Source: Deinococcus multiflagellatus (GTDB lineage: Bacteria > Deinococcota > Deinococci > Deinococcales > Deinococcaceae). Taken from it: 64,000 bases of DNA. The position numbers and the translations under genes were made by a program. Below the pieces are notes generated by a model, which had not been told where the DNA came from, did not search any database, and saw only the letters and a program-made list of their open reading frames with translations. Shown in pieces: positions 39,817 to 50,176 of this stretch; position 1 is the stretch's first letter; the number at the start of each line of letters is the position of its first letter. The stretch covers positions 1 to 64,000 of the forward strand of contig NZ_JAIQXV010000015.1 in assembly GCF_020166415.1 (NCBI RefSeq). The letters are read 5' to 3'.

Positions 39817-40233
39817 TTACGAGAGATGAACAACCTCCACCCCGCCTTCCACCAGCTCATTGATTCCTGTGTTGTCGCGGTAAGCCGTGCCGTACACCAC
39901 CCGTTTGATCGGGACATTCAAAATCAAGGCGGCGCACACCGCGCAGGGTGAGTGGGTGACATAAAGGGTGTACGACTTTTCACCTTGCCAGGATGCGCGC
40001 GCCAGCGCATTCATTTCAGCGTGGGCGCATCCGGATTTTCCCGGCTCGTCTGAAAGCCGCACATTGGGCCGGCCACGCCCACGCCCGTTGATGCCGATGG
40101 AAATGATGGAGCCGTTTGCCTGGTCAACCACCACAGCGCCAACTTTGAGCGCAGGGTCATGAGAATGACTGGCGAACAACTGCGCGGTCTGCAGGTAGGT
40201 TCTGTCCCATTCCTGCTGTTTCTTGGTCGTCAT
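39817..40233 (-). CDS. dCMP/cytidine deaminase family protein within the insert
   Basis: A complete 138-residue zinc deaminase of the phage-like dCMP deaminase type (dCMP to dUMP). The zinc ligands are HAE (GCAHAEMNAL) and PCAVCA (VTHSPCAVCAALIL). GGAGGT lies 6 nt before the ATG at 40233. The N-terminus (MTTKKQQEWDRTYLQ) is unlike the resident enzyme. It ends with TAA exactly where the resident 3' fragment resumes. It probably now supplies the activity lost by the resident gene. Confidence 0.88.
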   Translation of the reverse strand: MTTKKQQEWDRTYLQTAQLFASHSHDPALKVGAVVVDQANGSIISIGINGRGRGRPNVRLSDEPGKSGCAHAEMNALARASWQGEKSYTLYVTHSPCAVCAALILNVPIKRVVYGTAYRDNTGINELVEGGVEVVHLS

Positions 40234-41281
40234 AGATACACCTCCAGCGGTGATGATGATTTCTCCTGCCTCTGGCCACTTCGACAAGGGTGGGCGCATT
40301 CAGGCCGTGTTGCGCGGCGAATCCTGAAAGGTTGTCTGTTCGGTGCACCTCGCCCGTTGGACTCGTCAGGAGGTAGCGCCTGACCATGCCCCGGCCACGC
40401 GTGGGGATCAGCAGGTCGGATTCGCCCTGATAATCATTCTTCCAGCGGATCACCCAACCCCCGCAGTGGGCATTTCGGCGGGCGGCGACGTTGCGCAGCC
40501 CTTCCTCGCTCAACCCCGTCTGCCGGGCGAAGGCGGCGAGGCCCACACCCTCAAGGGTCCTTCCATCCGGCGCGCGGGCGACAAACGCTTTCTGGTTGCG
40601 CCACCCTCTGGGATTGTTGGGCAGGGCGGGCAGGCTTCCGGTGCGGCGGCCCAGACCAGAACGCGACGGTCGAAGCTCTTCCACCTTCCATCCTTTGAAG
40701 TCTTTCTTGCTGCTGTGGCCACGGGCGAGAGCCAGCATTCGAGTCGAAGACAGACCCCGCTCTTTGCAAAAGCGCGTCATGCCCTCCACTTCCATCACCT
40801 CGCCGGCTGGCGAAGTCACGCGGTACAGGCCGCTGTTGCGCTTTCGAATGACGTCTTTCTGGGCGGGATCGGCAAAGCGCCGCTTCTGGGCCTCGCGGTG
40901 TTTGGCCCTGAAGACGGGGTCAGCATAGGCCGCGATAACCCGCTGCCGCATCGCCTCGACCACTTCCGGCCGGTGCTTGGTGCCCAGCGGACTGCGCGCT
41001 GTGGGAGAGGAGTTGTACTTCTCGGCCTCAGGCATGGAGTCGAGGTATGTCTGCTCCAGTGCGAGCAGCTCGGGGGCAGGACACTGCTCCAGCACGCGCC
41101 ACTCGAAAGTCAGGGGGCCATATTTCCTCCAGGCCCTTTGCAGCTGGACGGCGTGGTGGGTGCCATCCTGAAGCTGCTTCCTGTGCAGCCTCCAGCGGCT
41201 GGCAATATCCACAGCACTTCCGATATAAACCTTCCCACTTTCCCGGTGGACAATGGCGTAAATCCCGCTGACCTTCGCCAT
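40157..41281 (-). CDS. GIY-YIG homing endonuclease with three C-terminal DNA-binding repeats
   Basis: A 374-residue endonuclease. The GIY-YIG nuclease domain is at residues 6-85 (GIYAIVHRESGKVYIGSA, catalytic Arg in SRWRLHRK, Glu in LALEQTYLD). A NUMOD3-like GTKHRPEVVEAMRQ lies near 101-115. Three ~48-residue repeats start near 152, 233 and 302. Each has a strand pair like YRVTSPAGEV followed by a helix pair (FCKERGLS...LALARG) and a GW/RW end, as in phage homing enzymes. The 3' end overlaps the deaminase gene by 77 nt. The start at ATG 41281 lacks a Shine-Dalgarno; GTG 41296 is possible. Confidence 0.88.
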   Translation of the reverse strand: MAKVSGIYAIVHRESGKVYIGSAVDIASRWRLHRKQLQDGTHHAVQLQRAWRKYGPLTFEWRVLEQCPAPELLALEQTYLDSMPEAEKYNSSPTARSPLGTKHRPEVVEAMRQRVIAAYADPVFRAKHREAQKRRFADPAQKDVIRKRNSGLYRVTSPAGEVMEVEGMTRFCKERGLSSTRMLALARGHSSKKDFKGWKVEELRPSRSGLGRRTGSLPALPNNPRGWRNQKAFVARAPDGRTLEGVGLAAFARQTGLSEEGLRNVAARRNAHCGGWVIRWKNDYQGESDLLIPTRGRGMVRRYLLTSPTGEVHRTDNLSGFAAQHGLNAPTLVEVARGRRNHHHRWRCIYDDQETAGMGQNLPADRAVVRQSFS

Positions 41282-41285
41282 AGGC

Positions 41286-41408
41286 TTATTGCCCACTGCA
41301 GGCCAAATGAATAAGGCCGCTGTCCACCTGCACCTTGGTGTCCGCGCTGCGCCCTGACCACAGCCGGGCGGTGGCGAGGCCCAGATCGTCGAAACTGGGG
41401 CGTTTCAC
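41286..41408 (-). pseudogene. 5' fragment of the resident dCMP deaminase gene
   Basis: A GTG at 41408 overlaps the thyA stop as GTGA, as expected of the original operon partner. It encodes [16 protein letters not shown] and then SGRSADTKVQV, the typical dCMP deaminase N-terminus. After residue 28 the sequence turns to DSGLIHLACSGQ and stops at 41286. The rest of the gene is at 39585-39815. Confidence 0.85.
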
Positions 41409-42199
41409 ACCGCCACCGGGGCCTTGATGGCGGGGTGGGGATCATAGCCTTCCAGGCGAAAGTCCTCATAGCGGAAGGCGAACAGATCCGTCACGTCCGG
41501 GTTCAGGTGCATGGTGGGGAGGGGCCGGGGCTCGCGCGACAGTTGCAGCCTGGCCTGTTCCAGATGATTGCTATAGAGGTGCACATCGCCCCCGGTCCAG
41601 ATGAACTCGCCGGGTTCCAGCCCGCAGACCTGAGCGACCATTAGGGTGAGCAGGGCGTAGGAAGCGATGTTAAAAGGCACGCCCAAAAAAACGTCCGCGC
41701 TGCGCTGATAAAGCTGGCAGCTCAGGCGCCCATCCGCCACATAGAACTGAAACAGGGCGTGGCACGGAGGCAGCGCCATCTGGTCAATCTGGGCCACGTT
41801 CCACGCCGAGACGATCAGGCGGCGCGAGTCGGGGTTGCTTTTGATCTGCTCCACGACCCTGGCAATCTGGTCAATGTGACCGCCGTCCAGCGTGGGCCAG
41901 CTTTTCCATTGCACCCCGTACACCGGTCCCAGTTCGCCCTCTTCGTCCGCCCACTCATCCCAGATGCTCACGCCGCGTTCCTGAAGCCAGTGAACGTTGC
42001 TCTCGCCGCGCAGGAACCACAGCAGTTCGTAGATCACGCTTTTCAGGTGCACCTTTTTTGTGGTGACCAGTGGAAAGCCTTCTCGCAGGTCAAAGCGCAT
42101 CTGGTGCCCAAAGACCGACCGCGTGCCGGTGCCGGTGCGGTCGGTTTTCACGGTGCCGTGGTCAAGGACGTGCTGAAGGAGGTCCAGATACTGCCGCAT
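41405..42199 (-). CDS. thyA: thymidylate synthase
   Basis: Folate-dependent thymidylate synthase (dUMP to dTMP), 264 residues. [34 protein letters not shown] with the catalytic Cys, and [21 protein letters not shown] are diagnostic, as is [11 protein letters not shown]. It heads a thyA-dCMP deaminase-folA cluster in which the deaminase makes dUMP and folA regenerates the folate. The deaminase gene right after it is the one broken by the homing insert. Confidence 0.96.
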   Translation of the reverse strand: MRQYLDLLQHVLDHGTVKTDRTGTGTRSVFGHQMRFDLREGFPLVTTKKVHLKSVIYELLWFLRGESNVHWLQERGVSIWDEWADEEGELGPVYGVQWKSWPTLDGGHIDQIARVVEQIKSNPDSRRLIVSAWNVAQIDQMALPPCHALFQFYVADGRLSCQLYQRSADVFLGVPFNIASYALLTLMVAQVCGLEPGEFIWTGGDVHLYSNHLEQARLQLSREPRPLPTMHLNPDVTDLFAFRYEDFRLEGYDPHPAIKAPVAV

Positions 42200-42241
42200 T
42201 GGGAGTCAGTGTATGGAGTTTGGCGCCCCCAAGCATGAAAC

Positions 42242-42267
42242 AGGGCCAGACGGGAAGGTCTGGCCCT
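42242..42267 (-). terminator. hairpin after the MFS gene
   Basis: AGGGCCAGAC and GTCTGGCCCT form a perfect 10-bp stem with a 6-nt loop. On the minus strand only GTTTC follows, so termination strength is doubtful. Confidence 0.55.
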
Positions 42268-42283
42268 GGGCTGGTTCGCGTCT

Positions 42284-43516
42284 TCAGTCTGCCGCTTCCG
42301 CCGCGTGAAGGTCGGGCGTGGGCGTGTGGCTGCCGGTCAGGACGGCCAGCGCCACCAGGACCATGGCGGCGCCTGCCCCATACGTGGCGCCGGGGCCAAA
42401 GCGGGCGTACAGCGCCCCGCCGGTCAGTGGCCCGGCAATCTGCGCCAGCGCGTTGAAGGCCTGCGAGCCGCCCTGCACCCGGCCCTGGGCGTCTTCGGGG
42501 GCGGAAATGGACAGCAGCGTGCCCAGGGCCGCGTTGAAAATGCCCTCGCCTGTGGCGAAGAACAGCACGCCGATGTACGCCAGCGGCGCGGAATGCACCG
42601 CAGGCAGCAGCGCCAGGCCGATCAGGCCCACCGAGCCCAGCCCCAGGCCCAGCTGCGCCACACCGCGCTCGCCCAGCCAGCGGATGAGGTGGGGGAGCAA
42701 AAAGCCCTGCGCGATGATGTCGGCCACGCCCACCACAATAAACAGCGTGCTGACCTGGCCGGGTCCCCAGCCGAACACATCGCGCGTGAGCAGGGCGTTG
42801 CTGACCCCCATGATGCTGAAGGGCACCACGAACAGCACGCTGACGGTGACCAGGCGGCGAATCACGGGGTAGGCCAGGGCGCCCTTGAGTTGCAAGAAGG
42901 GATTCAGGTGCGCGGCATCGAACGGCGCGCGCTCGGTGCGGGCAGGGCGGTGTTCGCGCATGGCCAGCGCCCCCCACAGGCTGTTGAGCAGGCACACGGC
43001 GGCGGCGGCGTACATGGGCGCCGACAGGCTGACGTGCGACAGCAGCCCCCCAATGGCCGGCCCGATGATGAAGCCTGCCCCGACGGTGGCGCCAATCTGT
43101 CCAAACACCTTGCCGCGCTCGGCCTTGCTGGTGTGGTCGGCAATGTAGCCGAACATGGCGCTCATGCCGCCCGCGGTCAGGCCGTCAATCGCGCGGCCCA
43201 GAAACAGCATGGCCAGGCTGCCGCCAATCCCAAACAGCACGTATCCCACCGCCGAGCCCAGCAGGCTGGCAATCAGCACCGGTTTGCGGCCATAGGTGTC
43301 GCTCAGGGCGCCCATCACGGGCGCAGAGAAAAACGACAGCAGCGCGAACACAGCGGTCAGCAGACCAATCACTCCGGCCTGCTGGTGCTCGTTGGGGACG
43401 TACTGCATCACGATGAACGGCAGCACCGGAAACACCAGCGTCATGCCGATGGAAAAGAGAAAGGCCGTGCTGAGCAGAAACAGCAGGGGCGTACGGGGTG
43501 AGGAAGAACCAGTCAT
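42284..43516 (-). CDS. MFS drug-efflux type transporter
   Basis: A 410-residue major facilitator with about 12 membrane helices. The motif between helices 2 and 3 is [16 protein letters not shown], and [23 protein letters not shown] with [12 protein letters not shown] resembles motif C of proton antiporters. It is closest to the TetA/MdtG-like drug antiporter group. The substrate cannot be read. The AraC-type regulator next to it on the same strand is a possible controller. Confidence 0.88.
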   Translation of the reverse strand: MTGSSSPRTPLLFLLSTAFLFSIGMTLVFPVLPFIVMQYVPNEHQQAGVIGLLTAVFALLSFFSAPVMGALSDTYGRKPVLIASLLGSAVGYVLFGIGGSLAMLFLGRAIDGLTAGGMSAMFGYIADHTSKAERGKVFGQIGATVGAGFIIGPAIGGLLSHVSLSAPMYAAAAVCLLNSLWGALAMREHRPARTERAPFDAAHLNPFLQLKGALAYPVIRRLVTVSVLFVVPFSIMGVSNALLTRDVFGWGPGQVSTLFIVVGVADIIAQGFLLPHLIRWLGERGVAQLGLGLGSVGLIGLALLPAVHSAPLAYIGVLFFATGEGIFNAALGTLLSISAPEDAQGRVQGGSQAFNALAQIAGPLTGGALYARFGPGATYGAGAAMVLVALAVLTGSHTPTPDLHAAEAAD

Positions 43517-43582
43517 GCTCCGCAGGGTAGGGGAGAGGCGGGCGGCAGCTCTTGTAGAAATGCGACAGCGCCCCAGTCGCCT

Positions 43583-44449
43583 TTACGGGCCCTCAGTGGG
43601 CCGGGGCGCGGCCACCACCGGCGTCACGGAACCCAGCGTGTTCGCCGGGTTCAGCGCGTCGTGGACATGGGTCATCTGCCGGGCATAGGCAGCAAACGAC
43701 CCCGGCGTCATGTGCGCCAGCGCGCGGAATTCGCGGGTCAGGTGGGCCTGGTCGGCAAAGCCCAGATCAACCGCCAGACCGGCCAGAGGCTCGTCTGGGT
43801 TCACATACAGGCGGTTGTGGGCTTCTTCAAAGCGGATCAGGCGGGCCAGCGTCTTGGCATTCACGCCCACCTCGTGCGCGAAGCCGCGTTCCAGGTGACG
43901 TGGGCTCACGTTCAGTTCCTGGGCAAGAGCGCCAATGCGCGCCGTGCCTAGCGAGGCGTACAGAGCAGCCGCCGCCTGCACGGCAGGGCCCAGTTCGCGC
44001 TCGTGGAGGCTCAGGCGTTCCAGCAGCCAATCATCCAGCACGTCGCGGGCCTCGGCCCAGGCGCCCGCCCGCAGCAGGGCCGGCACCGCGCGGCTGACCG
44101 GCGCCGACACTGGGGTCAGGTCCAGCCCTTGTACCTCCATGGACCAGCCGAACAGTTGGCGCGCGCCCCAGGGATACAGTTCCACGCCCAGCGCCCGCGT
44201 CAGGCCCACCGACACCAAGCGCCGGGGCGACAGCAGCATGCCGGTCAGCGTGGCGCCAGGCAGGCGTTCCAGCGGCGAGTCCGGCCCCGCGCCCGCCTGC
44301 CAGGAGTCGCCGCTAAAAAAGGTGAGGCGCACGGTGTGCTCGGGCATGAAACGGTGTTCCTCCTGGCCGGGCCCGTGGAATTCCTCGACCTGCCAGTACA
44401 TCCGCACCAGGTGGCGCAGCCGGGGGTGGGGAGGCACTTCCAGGTACAC
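43583..44449 (-). CDS. AraC family transcriptional regulator
   Basis: A 288-residue regulator. The N-terminal half (MYLEVPPHPRLRHLVRMYW, FMPEHTVRLTFF) is the sensor type often found in DUF6597-like AraC proteins. The C-terminal half has two helix-turn-helices, with IGALAQELNVSPRHLERGFAHEVG and LAGLAVDLGFADQAHLTREFRAL ending MTPGSFAAY. It is divergent from fumC and upstream of the MFS gene by 66 bp. Confidence 0.88.
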   Translation of the reverse strand: MYLEVPPHPRLRHLVRMYWQVEEFHGPGQEEHRFMPEHTVRLTFFSGDSWQAGAGPDSPLERLPGATLTGMLLSPRRLVSVGLTRALGVELYPWGARQLFGWSMEVQGLDLTPVSAPVSRAVPALLRAGAWAEARDVLDDWLLERLSLHERELGPAVQAAAALYASLGTARIGALAQELNVSPRHLERGFAHEVGVNAKTLARLIRFEEAHNRLYVNPDEPLAGLAVDLGFADQAHLTREFRALAHMTPGSFAAYARQMTHVHDALNPANTLGSVTPVVAAPRPTEGP

Positions 44450-44602
44450 CCCCCACTGTGGCAGACGGGGCGCGCGCCCGCCTCCGCCAAGTGGTCAGGG
44501 GGGCCCGCCTGCCGCTTTTCTTCAAGACAGGCCGCCGCTTCCCGGGCCACAGGGCTGTGCCCCCGGGCGTGACAGCCGCGCCGCCTTACACTTGGGGGCG
44601 CA

Positions 44603-45997
<1,395 letters not shown>

Positions 45998-46013
45998 ACA
46001 TCAGCGCTTTTCT

Positions 46014-46047
46014 GGGGGCCGCGCCTGCTGTGGGGGGCGCGGCCCCC
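46014..46047 (+). terminator. GC-rich hairpin after fumC
   Basis: GGGGGCCGCGCC (46014-46025) pairs with GGCGCGGCCCCC (46036-46047), a perfect 12-bp stem. There is no T-run, so it may stabilise the 3' end or act with Rho. Confidence 0.6.
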
Positions 46048-46094
46048 GGTCATGTGGGGCAACGGGCGCCCGCTGCGCCACGTAAGGTCGCCGT

Positions 46095-46420
46095 ATGAAC
46101 ACGAACACCAATCTCAATACGGGCGCGAGCTTCGAGGTGACATTGCTGGCGGCCGGGGCCATCTTCGCCTACGGCGTGTGGATGGGGCGGCGTGACCTCG
46201 GCCTCCGGGCCGCGCTGGGCGTGCTGGGGGCCAGCCTCTGGAGCCTGCTGCCGGTGGGGCTGTGGTTTCTGGGGCTCGGGGGGCGGTTTACATCCGGGGG
46301 GCCTTGCCCCTGCTGATTGGCGTGGGCTGGGTGCTCGCGTTCGCCCTGAGCTTCCTGCCGGTGTACGTGGCCGTGAACTGGCTGGAAGTGATTCGCTGGG
46401 AAACGCGGCCGCGCGAGTAA
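46095..46420 (+). pseudogene. small membrane protein gene with a frameshift in a G-run
   Basis: From ATG 46095 the frame encodes a hydrophobic protein up to SLLPVGLWFLGLGG, then reads RFTSGGPCPC and stops at 46316. The next frame continues the pattern with VYIRGALPLLIGVGWVLAFALSFLP and ends ETRPRE at 46420. One base appears lost in the six-G run at 46278-46283; seven Gs would give one 108-residue protein with about three membrane helices. It may be a mutation, a sequencing error or a slippery site. The family is unknown. Confidence 0.6.
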
Positions 46421-46430
46421 GGCGCCCATA

Positions 46431-46571
46431 CGGCTTTCGGAACATGCCGCCACGCCTGGCGCGATGTTCTGGTTAAGCACCTCGCACCGCTCGGTTGATC
46501 TCAAGATCAACAGCGAGTGATTGAGGAGACACGAATCGGGCGGCTCTGCAACGGAGGTCCAGAACTGAACG
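46431..46571. repeat. small intergenic repeat, copy A
   Basis: It starts ACGGCTTTCGGAACAT and forms an imperfect hairpin (46440-46471, GAACAT...ATGTTC). A second perfect hairpin GTTGATCT-CA-AGATCAAC follows at 46494-46511. It ends with ACGGAGGTCCAGAACTGAACG (46551-46571). Both ends recur at 52593-52700. It resembles the small non-coding repeats scattered in Deinococcus genomes. Confidence 0.6.
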
Positions 46572-46581
46572 TCTGCCCGTC

Positions 46582-46902
46582 CTACTCTGCCAGCGCCTCA
46601 TAGGTGGCTTCCACCACCCGCCGGAAATGGCCCTGCACGCCTTCCAGACCGGCGCGGCAGGTCACGGTGGCCGGCAGGTTCAGGCCCGCCGTCAGGGCCT
46701 CCAGGGCCGCCAGATCATCCAGGGCCACATGTTCCCGGGCCCACGCGCGCCGCAGCCGGTCCACCAGCTGCAGGGCCTGGGCCCGCTGACCGGCGTTCCA
46801 GGTGCTGGTGAGGTCGTGGGTGGCAAAGGTGCCGTGCAGTTCGTCCAGCAGGCTGCCCACGCTGGGGGCCAGCGCCTGCCACTGGGCGCGGGCGCGGTTC
46901 AT
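46582..46902 (-). CDS. hypothetical helical protein
   Basis: A 106-residue soluble, mostly helical protein (MNRARAQWQALAPSVGSLL; RAQALQLVDRLRRAW; FRRVVEATYEALAE). There is one Cys and no signal peptide. I do not recognise the family. Its ATG overlaps the stop of the lipoprotein gene upstream (ATGA), so the two form one unit and share its GTTCCCT-repeat promoter. Confidence 0.7.
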   Translation of the reverse strand: MNRARAQWQALAPSVGSLLDELHGTFATHDLTSTWNAGQRAQALQLVDRLRRAWAREHVALDDLAALEALTAGLNLPATVTCRAGLEGVQGHFRRVVEATYEALAE

Positions 46903-47528
46903 GGCTGGGTCTGCAGCGCCCACAGGGTCAGGGCCTGGGTGCCCAGGGGCAGCGCGTCGGCCGCGTGGTCGCTGCGCAGCATGCGCCACCCCGGGCCAAA
47001 CTCGGCGGCGCACTGTTCCTGACCTTGGGCCTCGGTCTGCACGGCCTCGGCCGCCACCGGCTTGGAAAACGCCAGGCGCGCGCCCGTCCAGACGTTGCGG
47101 GCCGTGCCCGGTGAAAAGGGGCTCAGGGCCAGCGTGAGGGCCGGCACGAGCACCGGGCGCTCTTCGTGGCTGTCGTCCACACAAATCACCGGGGCTTCTT
47201 TGGGCAGCGGCGCCCCCTGCAGGTCCACTTCCCACAGGGTGCGGCCACGGCTGCGCGCCTCGGCGGCCACGGCCCGTGACGCAGCCCATTCGGGCGCGGC
47301 CTCGGGGCTCAGGCCCTCGCCGCTGGACGCCACCAGCCCGGCGGCCGGGGCCTGCCACACCCAGCCGGGCCGCACGCTGATGCTGGGCCGGCCGCACGAC
47401 GGGCAGATGTCTTCGTTCAGGGCGCTGAGTGGGGCCTGTGCTGCCGGGGGGGTCGGGGTCATTCCGCCGCAGGAGGCGAGCAGGCCAGCGAGGGTCAGGG
47501 GCAGCAGGGCGCGCAGGGTCTGGGTCAT
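46899..47528 (-). CDS. lipoprotein with a CAxEFGxxWRM motif
   Basis: A 209-residue lipoprotein. The signal peptide TLRALLPLTLAGLLASC has the lipobox LASC, the acylated Cys being residue 20. The mature part has a CPSCG pair and, near the C-terminus, CAAEFGPGWRMLRSDHA. The latter is closely like a motif in the 723-residue lipoprotein 3 kb away, suggesting a shared domain. GAGAGGA precedes the ATG. Its promoter carries three GTTCCCT repeats. Function unknown. Confidence 0.8.
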   Translation of the reverse strand: MTQTLRALLPLTLAGLLASCGGMTPTPPAAQAPLSALNEDICPSCGRPSISVRPGWVWQAPAAGLVASSGEGLSPEAAPEWAASRAVAAEARSRGRTLWEVDLQGAPLPKEAPVICVDDSHEERPVLVPALTLALSPFSPGTARNVWTGARLAFSKPVAAEAVQTEAQGQEQCAAEFGPGWRMLRSDHAADALPLGTQALTLWALQTQP

Positions 47529-47563
47529 GGGGGGTCCTCTCGGTGTCAGGGTGCCGGATCACC

Positions 47564-47596
47564 AGGGAACGATCAGGGAACGCTGGCGGAGGGAAC
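47564..47596 (-). promoter_or_regulatory. GTTCCCT direct repeats ahead of the 209-residue lipoprotein gene
   Basis: On the minus strand GTTCCCT occurs at 47596-47590, 47581-47575 and 47570-47564. The last two are exactly 11 bp apart. A -10-like CACCCT lies 10 nt after the last repeat, at the same offset as in the two sister promoters. This is the layout of SARP-activated promoters, where heptamer repeats overlap the -35 position. Confidence 0.65.
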
Positions 47597-47608
47597 CCGG
47601 AAACAGGC

Positions 47609-50176
47609 TCAGCGCGCGGCCTGGGGCAGCAGGGCCTGAAAGGCGGGGGGAAGGCCCTCGCCGTATTCCTCGCGCAGCACCCGGGCGTAGGCGTGCAGGG
47701 CCTGCCGGGCCGCCGCCTCGTCGCCCTGGGCGCGCAGGGCCAGAATCAGGCCCTCGTGGGCCGGGCACAGCAGGGGATCGGCGCTCAGCAGGGCGCGGCA
47801 GGTCTCGGCCGCCTGGGGTGGGGCAGAGGCCGCCGCCTGGGCCAGCAGCGCCGCCGCGGCGCGCTGGGCGTGCGCCTGCCGGTAGGTGTCGGCCCACTCG
47901 CTGTCCACCCCCGGTAGGAAGGGTTTCAGGGCCCCCGGCCCGGCTGGCGCGTGCAGGTCCAGCACCACCGTCAGGGCCGCGTCCAGGCGGTACCGGCCAT
48001 CGGCGTAGGGCAGGGGGTCCAGCCCGTCGGGCAGGTGCTCGCGCAGCGCGGCGCGCAGGCGGCGCACCGTCACCCGGAAGTATTCGATGTGCCGCTCCTC
48101 GGCCGAGCCGTCCCACAGGGCCGTGACGAGTTCGTCGCGCGAGCCCGAACCGTGCAGGGCCAGCCACACCAGCAGTTCGCGCGCCTTGGCCAGCCCCAGT
48201 TTGATGGCCTGCCCGTTGATGGCCGCCCGGCAGTCCCCCAGGGTGGTGACGGTCAGGCGGTAGGGCGCCGGGGCCGGGGGCGCGTCTGGGGCTGCGGGGC
48301 CCGGCCCGGCGGCTGGCCCAGGTTCTGGCAGGCCGCGTTCCCGCTCCTGCACCACCTCGGCCAGGGCCTGGGTCAGGCCACTCTGCGGGTCAATGCCGGC
48401 CTCCTGCGCGGCCTGCAGCGCTCGGCGCAGCGTGCCTTCGGCGGCCTCCAGTTGGCCCAGGCGGCGCTGCACCGTGCCCAGCAGGCGCAGGCGGCGCACC
48501 TGCGCCACCGCCGCGCCGCTGGGCAGGCGGCTTTCCAGGGCGTCCAGCGTCAGGGCCAGCACCTCGCTGGCCTGCCCCGCCTGCACCGCAAGGTCCAGTT
48601 CGTCCAGGTGCACGGCGGCCGCCCGGCCCTGCCAGCCCAGCGCCTCATAGGCGGCGCGCGCCTGGGCCAGGGCCTGCGCGGCGTCCTGGGCAGGGCGGGT
48701 GCGGCGCCACACGAGCGCGCGCAGCTGCCACGCCTCGGCCTGCCGCACCGGGTCGGCGCCGCCCTGGGCCCAGCGCCAGAAGGTGTCGGCGGCGTCCTCG
48801 GCCTCGTGCAGGTGGCCCAGGCGCAGCGCGGCCTGCACAAAGGGCCAGAACAGCGCCGGCACGGGCGCGCCGCCCTGCGCCAGCCCCTGGCGGGCCAGGG
48901 CGTACTGCGCCCCGGTGTCGCCCTGGCGCCCGCGCACCATGGCCAGCGAGGCCAGGCCCGACGGACTGAGTTGGCCGGCGGCGCGCAGGGCTTCGAGGCG
49001 GGCCTCACCGCTGGCGGCGGCGCCCGTTTCGATCTGGGCCCAGGCCAGGCGCTCCTGCAGCGCGGGGTCCAGCGTGTCGGGCCCGCAGCGCTCCAGCAGC
49101 GCGCGGGTCAGGCGGTGCTCGCCCCGGTCGCGGTAGAGCGGCACCAGGTCCTGGGCCAGCCGCCGGGCCTGCGGCAGCGCCCCGGCGTCCAGGTAGAGCC
49201 GGGCGGCGCGCTCGGGGTCGCCGCGGCGTTCGGCGATCTCGGCGGCGGCGGCCCGGGCGCTGCGGGCCCGCGCCGGTTCGCGCGCCAGTTCGCTGTCCAG
49301 CACCCGGCTCAGCAGGCGGTGGGGGCTGTAGGCGCCGCCCCCCAGCGGCGTGACGGGTAGGCCCACGCGCTGCACGGCGGCCACCCAGCCGGGGCCCAGC
49401 CCGGGGGCCAGGGCCGCCGCGTCGGCCTCGGTCCACACGTCCAGCGGGGCCAGGGCACACAGGTGGGCCTGCACGGCGGGCGGCAGGGTGCCCAGGGCGT
49501 CGCGCACCAGATCGTCGGCGCTGGCGTGGCGCGAGGCGCCGTGGGCCGACAGCGCCAGCCCGGCCGGCCAGCCGCCCAGGTGCGCGAGGTCGCGCTCCTG
49601 CACGTGGCCGCCGCGTTCGCTCAGGTACGCGGCGCTCTCGGCGGGCGTAAAGGCGAGGTCGGTGGCGTCCAGCACCAGCGCGCGCCCTTCGGCCAAGCGG
49701 CGCGCCAGCCGCAGCCCGCCGGTGCTGTAGGTGCTCAGCAGCAGGCGGTGGCCTTCTTGCAGGGTGTCGGCCAGGTCCGAGAGCCACGCCCGCTGCGCGT
49801 CGTCTTCCACGTTGTCCACGATCAGGTCGGCGCCCTCGTTCAGGGTGTCCAGGGCCGCCGCCAGCTGCTCAATCAGCGCGCCCGGCGGCGTGCGCGGATC
49901 CGGGCTGGCCAGCGCCGCGAGTTCGGGCAGGCCCGCGGCGAGCCGGGCGCTGAGGGTGGCGGGGCCGTCGTGCGCCCCGGCGCGGCACCACGCCACGCGC
50001 CGGGGCGTCACCCGGGCGTACTGCGCCAGCAGGGTGGTTTTGCCGTAGCCCGCCGGGGCCGCCAGCACGATCAGCGGCAGGTCCACGGTGTCCGACAGCT
50101 GAAGCAGCAGCCCGGTGCGGGGCCGCTCGAAGCGCGCGGGGCGGGGCACCGCCGAACGTCTGGGCGCAGAGGTCAT
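47609..50176 (-). CDS. MalT-like ATPase regulator with C-terminal SARP/BTAD domains
   Basis: An 855-residue signal-integrating regulator. The N-terminal STAND-type NTPase has Walker A APAGYGKTTLLAQYA near residue 40. A long TPR-like helical region covers about 300-600. From about 641 comes an OmpR-like winged helix (TTLGDCRAAINGQAIKLGLA; LWDGSAEERHIEYFRVTVRR), then a BTAD domain (LEYGEGL-like end: ARVLREEYGEGLPPAF). Placing the DNA-binding and BTAD domains last inverts the usual SARP order. A -10-like TAGACT lies 10 nt before the ATG. It is divergent from the 723-residue lipoprotein gene and is the obvious reader of the GTTCCCT repeats. Confidence 0.88.
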   Translation of the reverse strand: MTSAPRRSAVPRPARFERPRTGLLLQLSDTVDLPLIVLAAPAGYGKTTLLAQYARVTPRRVAWCRAGAHDGPATLSARLAAGLPELAALASPDPRTPPGALIEQLAAALDTLNEGADLIVDNVEDDAQRAWLSDLADTLQEGHRLLLSTYSTGGLRLARRLAEGRALVLDATDLAFTPAESAAYLSERGGHVQERDLAHLGGWPAGLALSAHGASRHASADDLVRDALGTLPPAVQAHLCALAPLDVWTEADAAALAPGLGPGWVAAVQRVGLPVTPLGGGAYSPHRLLSRVLDSELAREPARARSARAAAAEIAERRGDPERAARLYLDAGALPQARRLAQDLVPLYRDRGEHRLTRALLERCGPDTLDPALQERLAWAQIETGAAASGEARLEALRAAGQLSPSGLASLAMVRGRQGDTGAQYALARQGLAQGGAPVPALFWPFVQAALRLGHLHEAEDAADTFWRWAQGGADPVRQAEAWQLRALVWRRTRPAQDAAQALAQARAAYEALGWQGRAAAVHLDELDLAVQAGQASEVLALTLDALESRLPSGAAVAQVRRLRLLGTVQRRLGQLEAAEGTLRRALQAAQEAGIDPQSGLTQALAEVVQERERGLPEPGPAAGPGPAAPDAPPAPAPYRLTVTTLGDCRAAINGQAIKLGLAKARELLVWLALHGSGSRDELVTALWDGSAEERHIEYFRVTVRRLRAALREHLPDGLDPLPYADGRYRLDAALTVVLDLHAPAGPGALKPFLPGVDSEWADTYRQAHAQRAAAALLAQAAASAPPQAAETCRALLSADPLLCPAHEGLILALRAQGDEAAARQALHAYARVLREEYGEGLPPAFQALLPQAAR

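Larger units (their letters stand above)
39816..41324 (-). mobile_element. homing-endonuclease insert splitting the dCMP deaminase gene
   Basis: About 1.5 kb replaces roughly 43 middle codons of the resident gene. Identity to the resident frame stops after TKVQV (41325) and resumes at ALLAANW (39815). The insert carries a GIY-YIG endonuclease and a complete, different dCMP deaminase. Its base composition is visibly less GC-rich than the flanks, pointing to transfer. The endpoints are inferred from where the resident reading frames stop making family sense, and could be off by a few codons. Confidence 0.75.

Noticed and set aside
39585..39917. A 110-codon frame starting MSRSNGW taken as a full deaminase gene
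   Set aside because: Its first ~34 codons lie out of frame inside the inserted deaminase gene; only the part from 39815 onward has deaminase character.
39816..41324. The insert as a group I intron
   Set aside because: It carries a second full deaminase with its own ribosome-binding site, the resident exons do not rejoin without a large deletion, and I see no intron core sequences.
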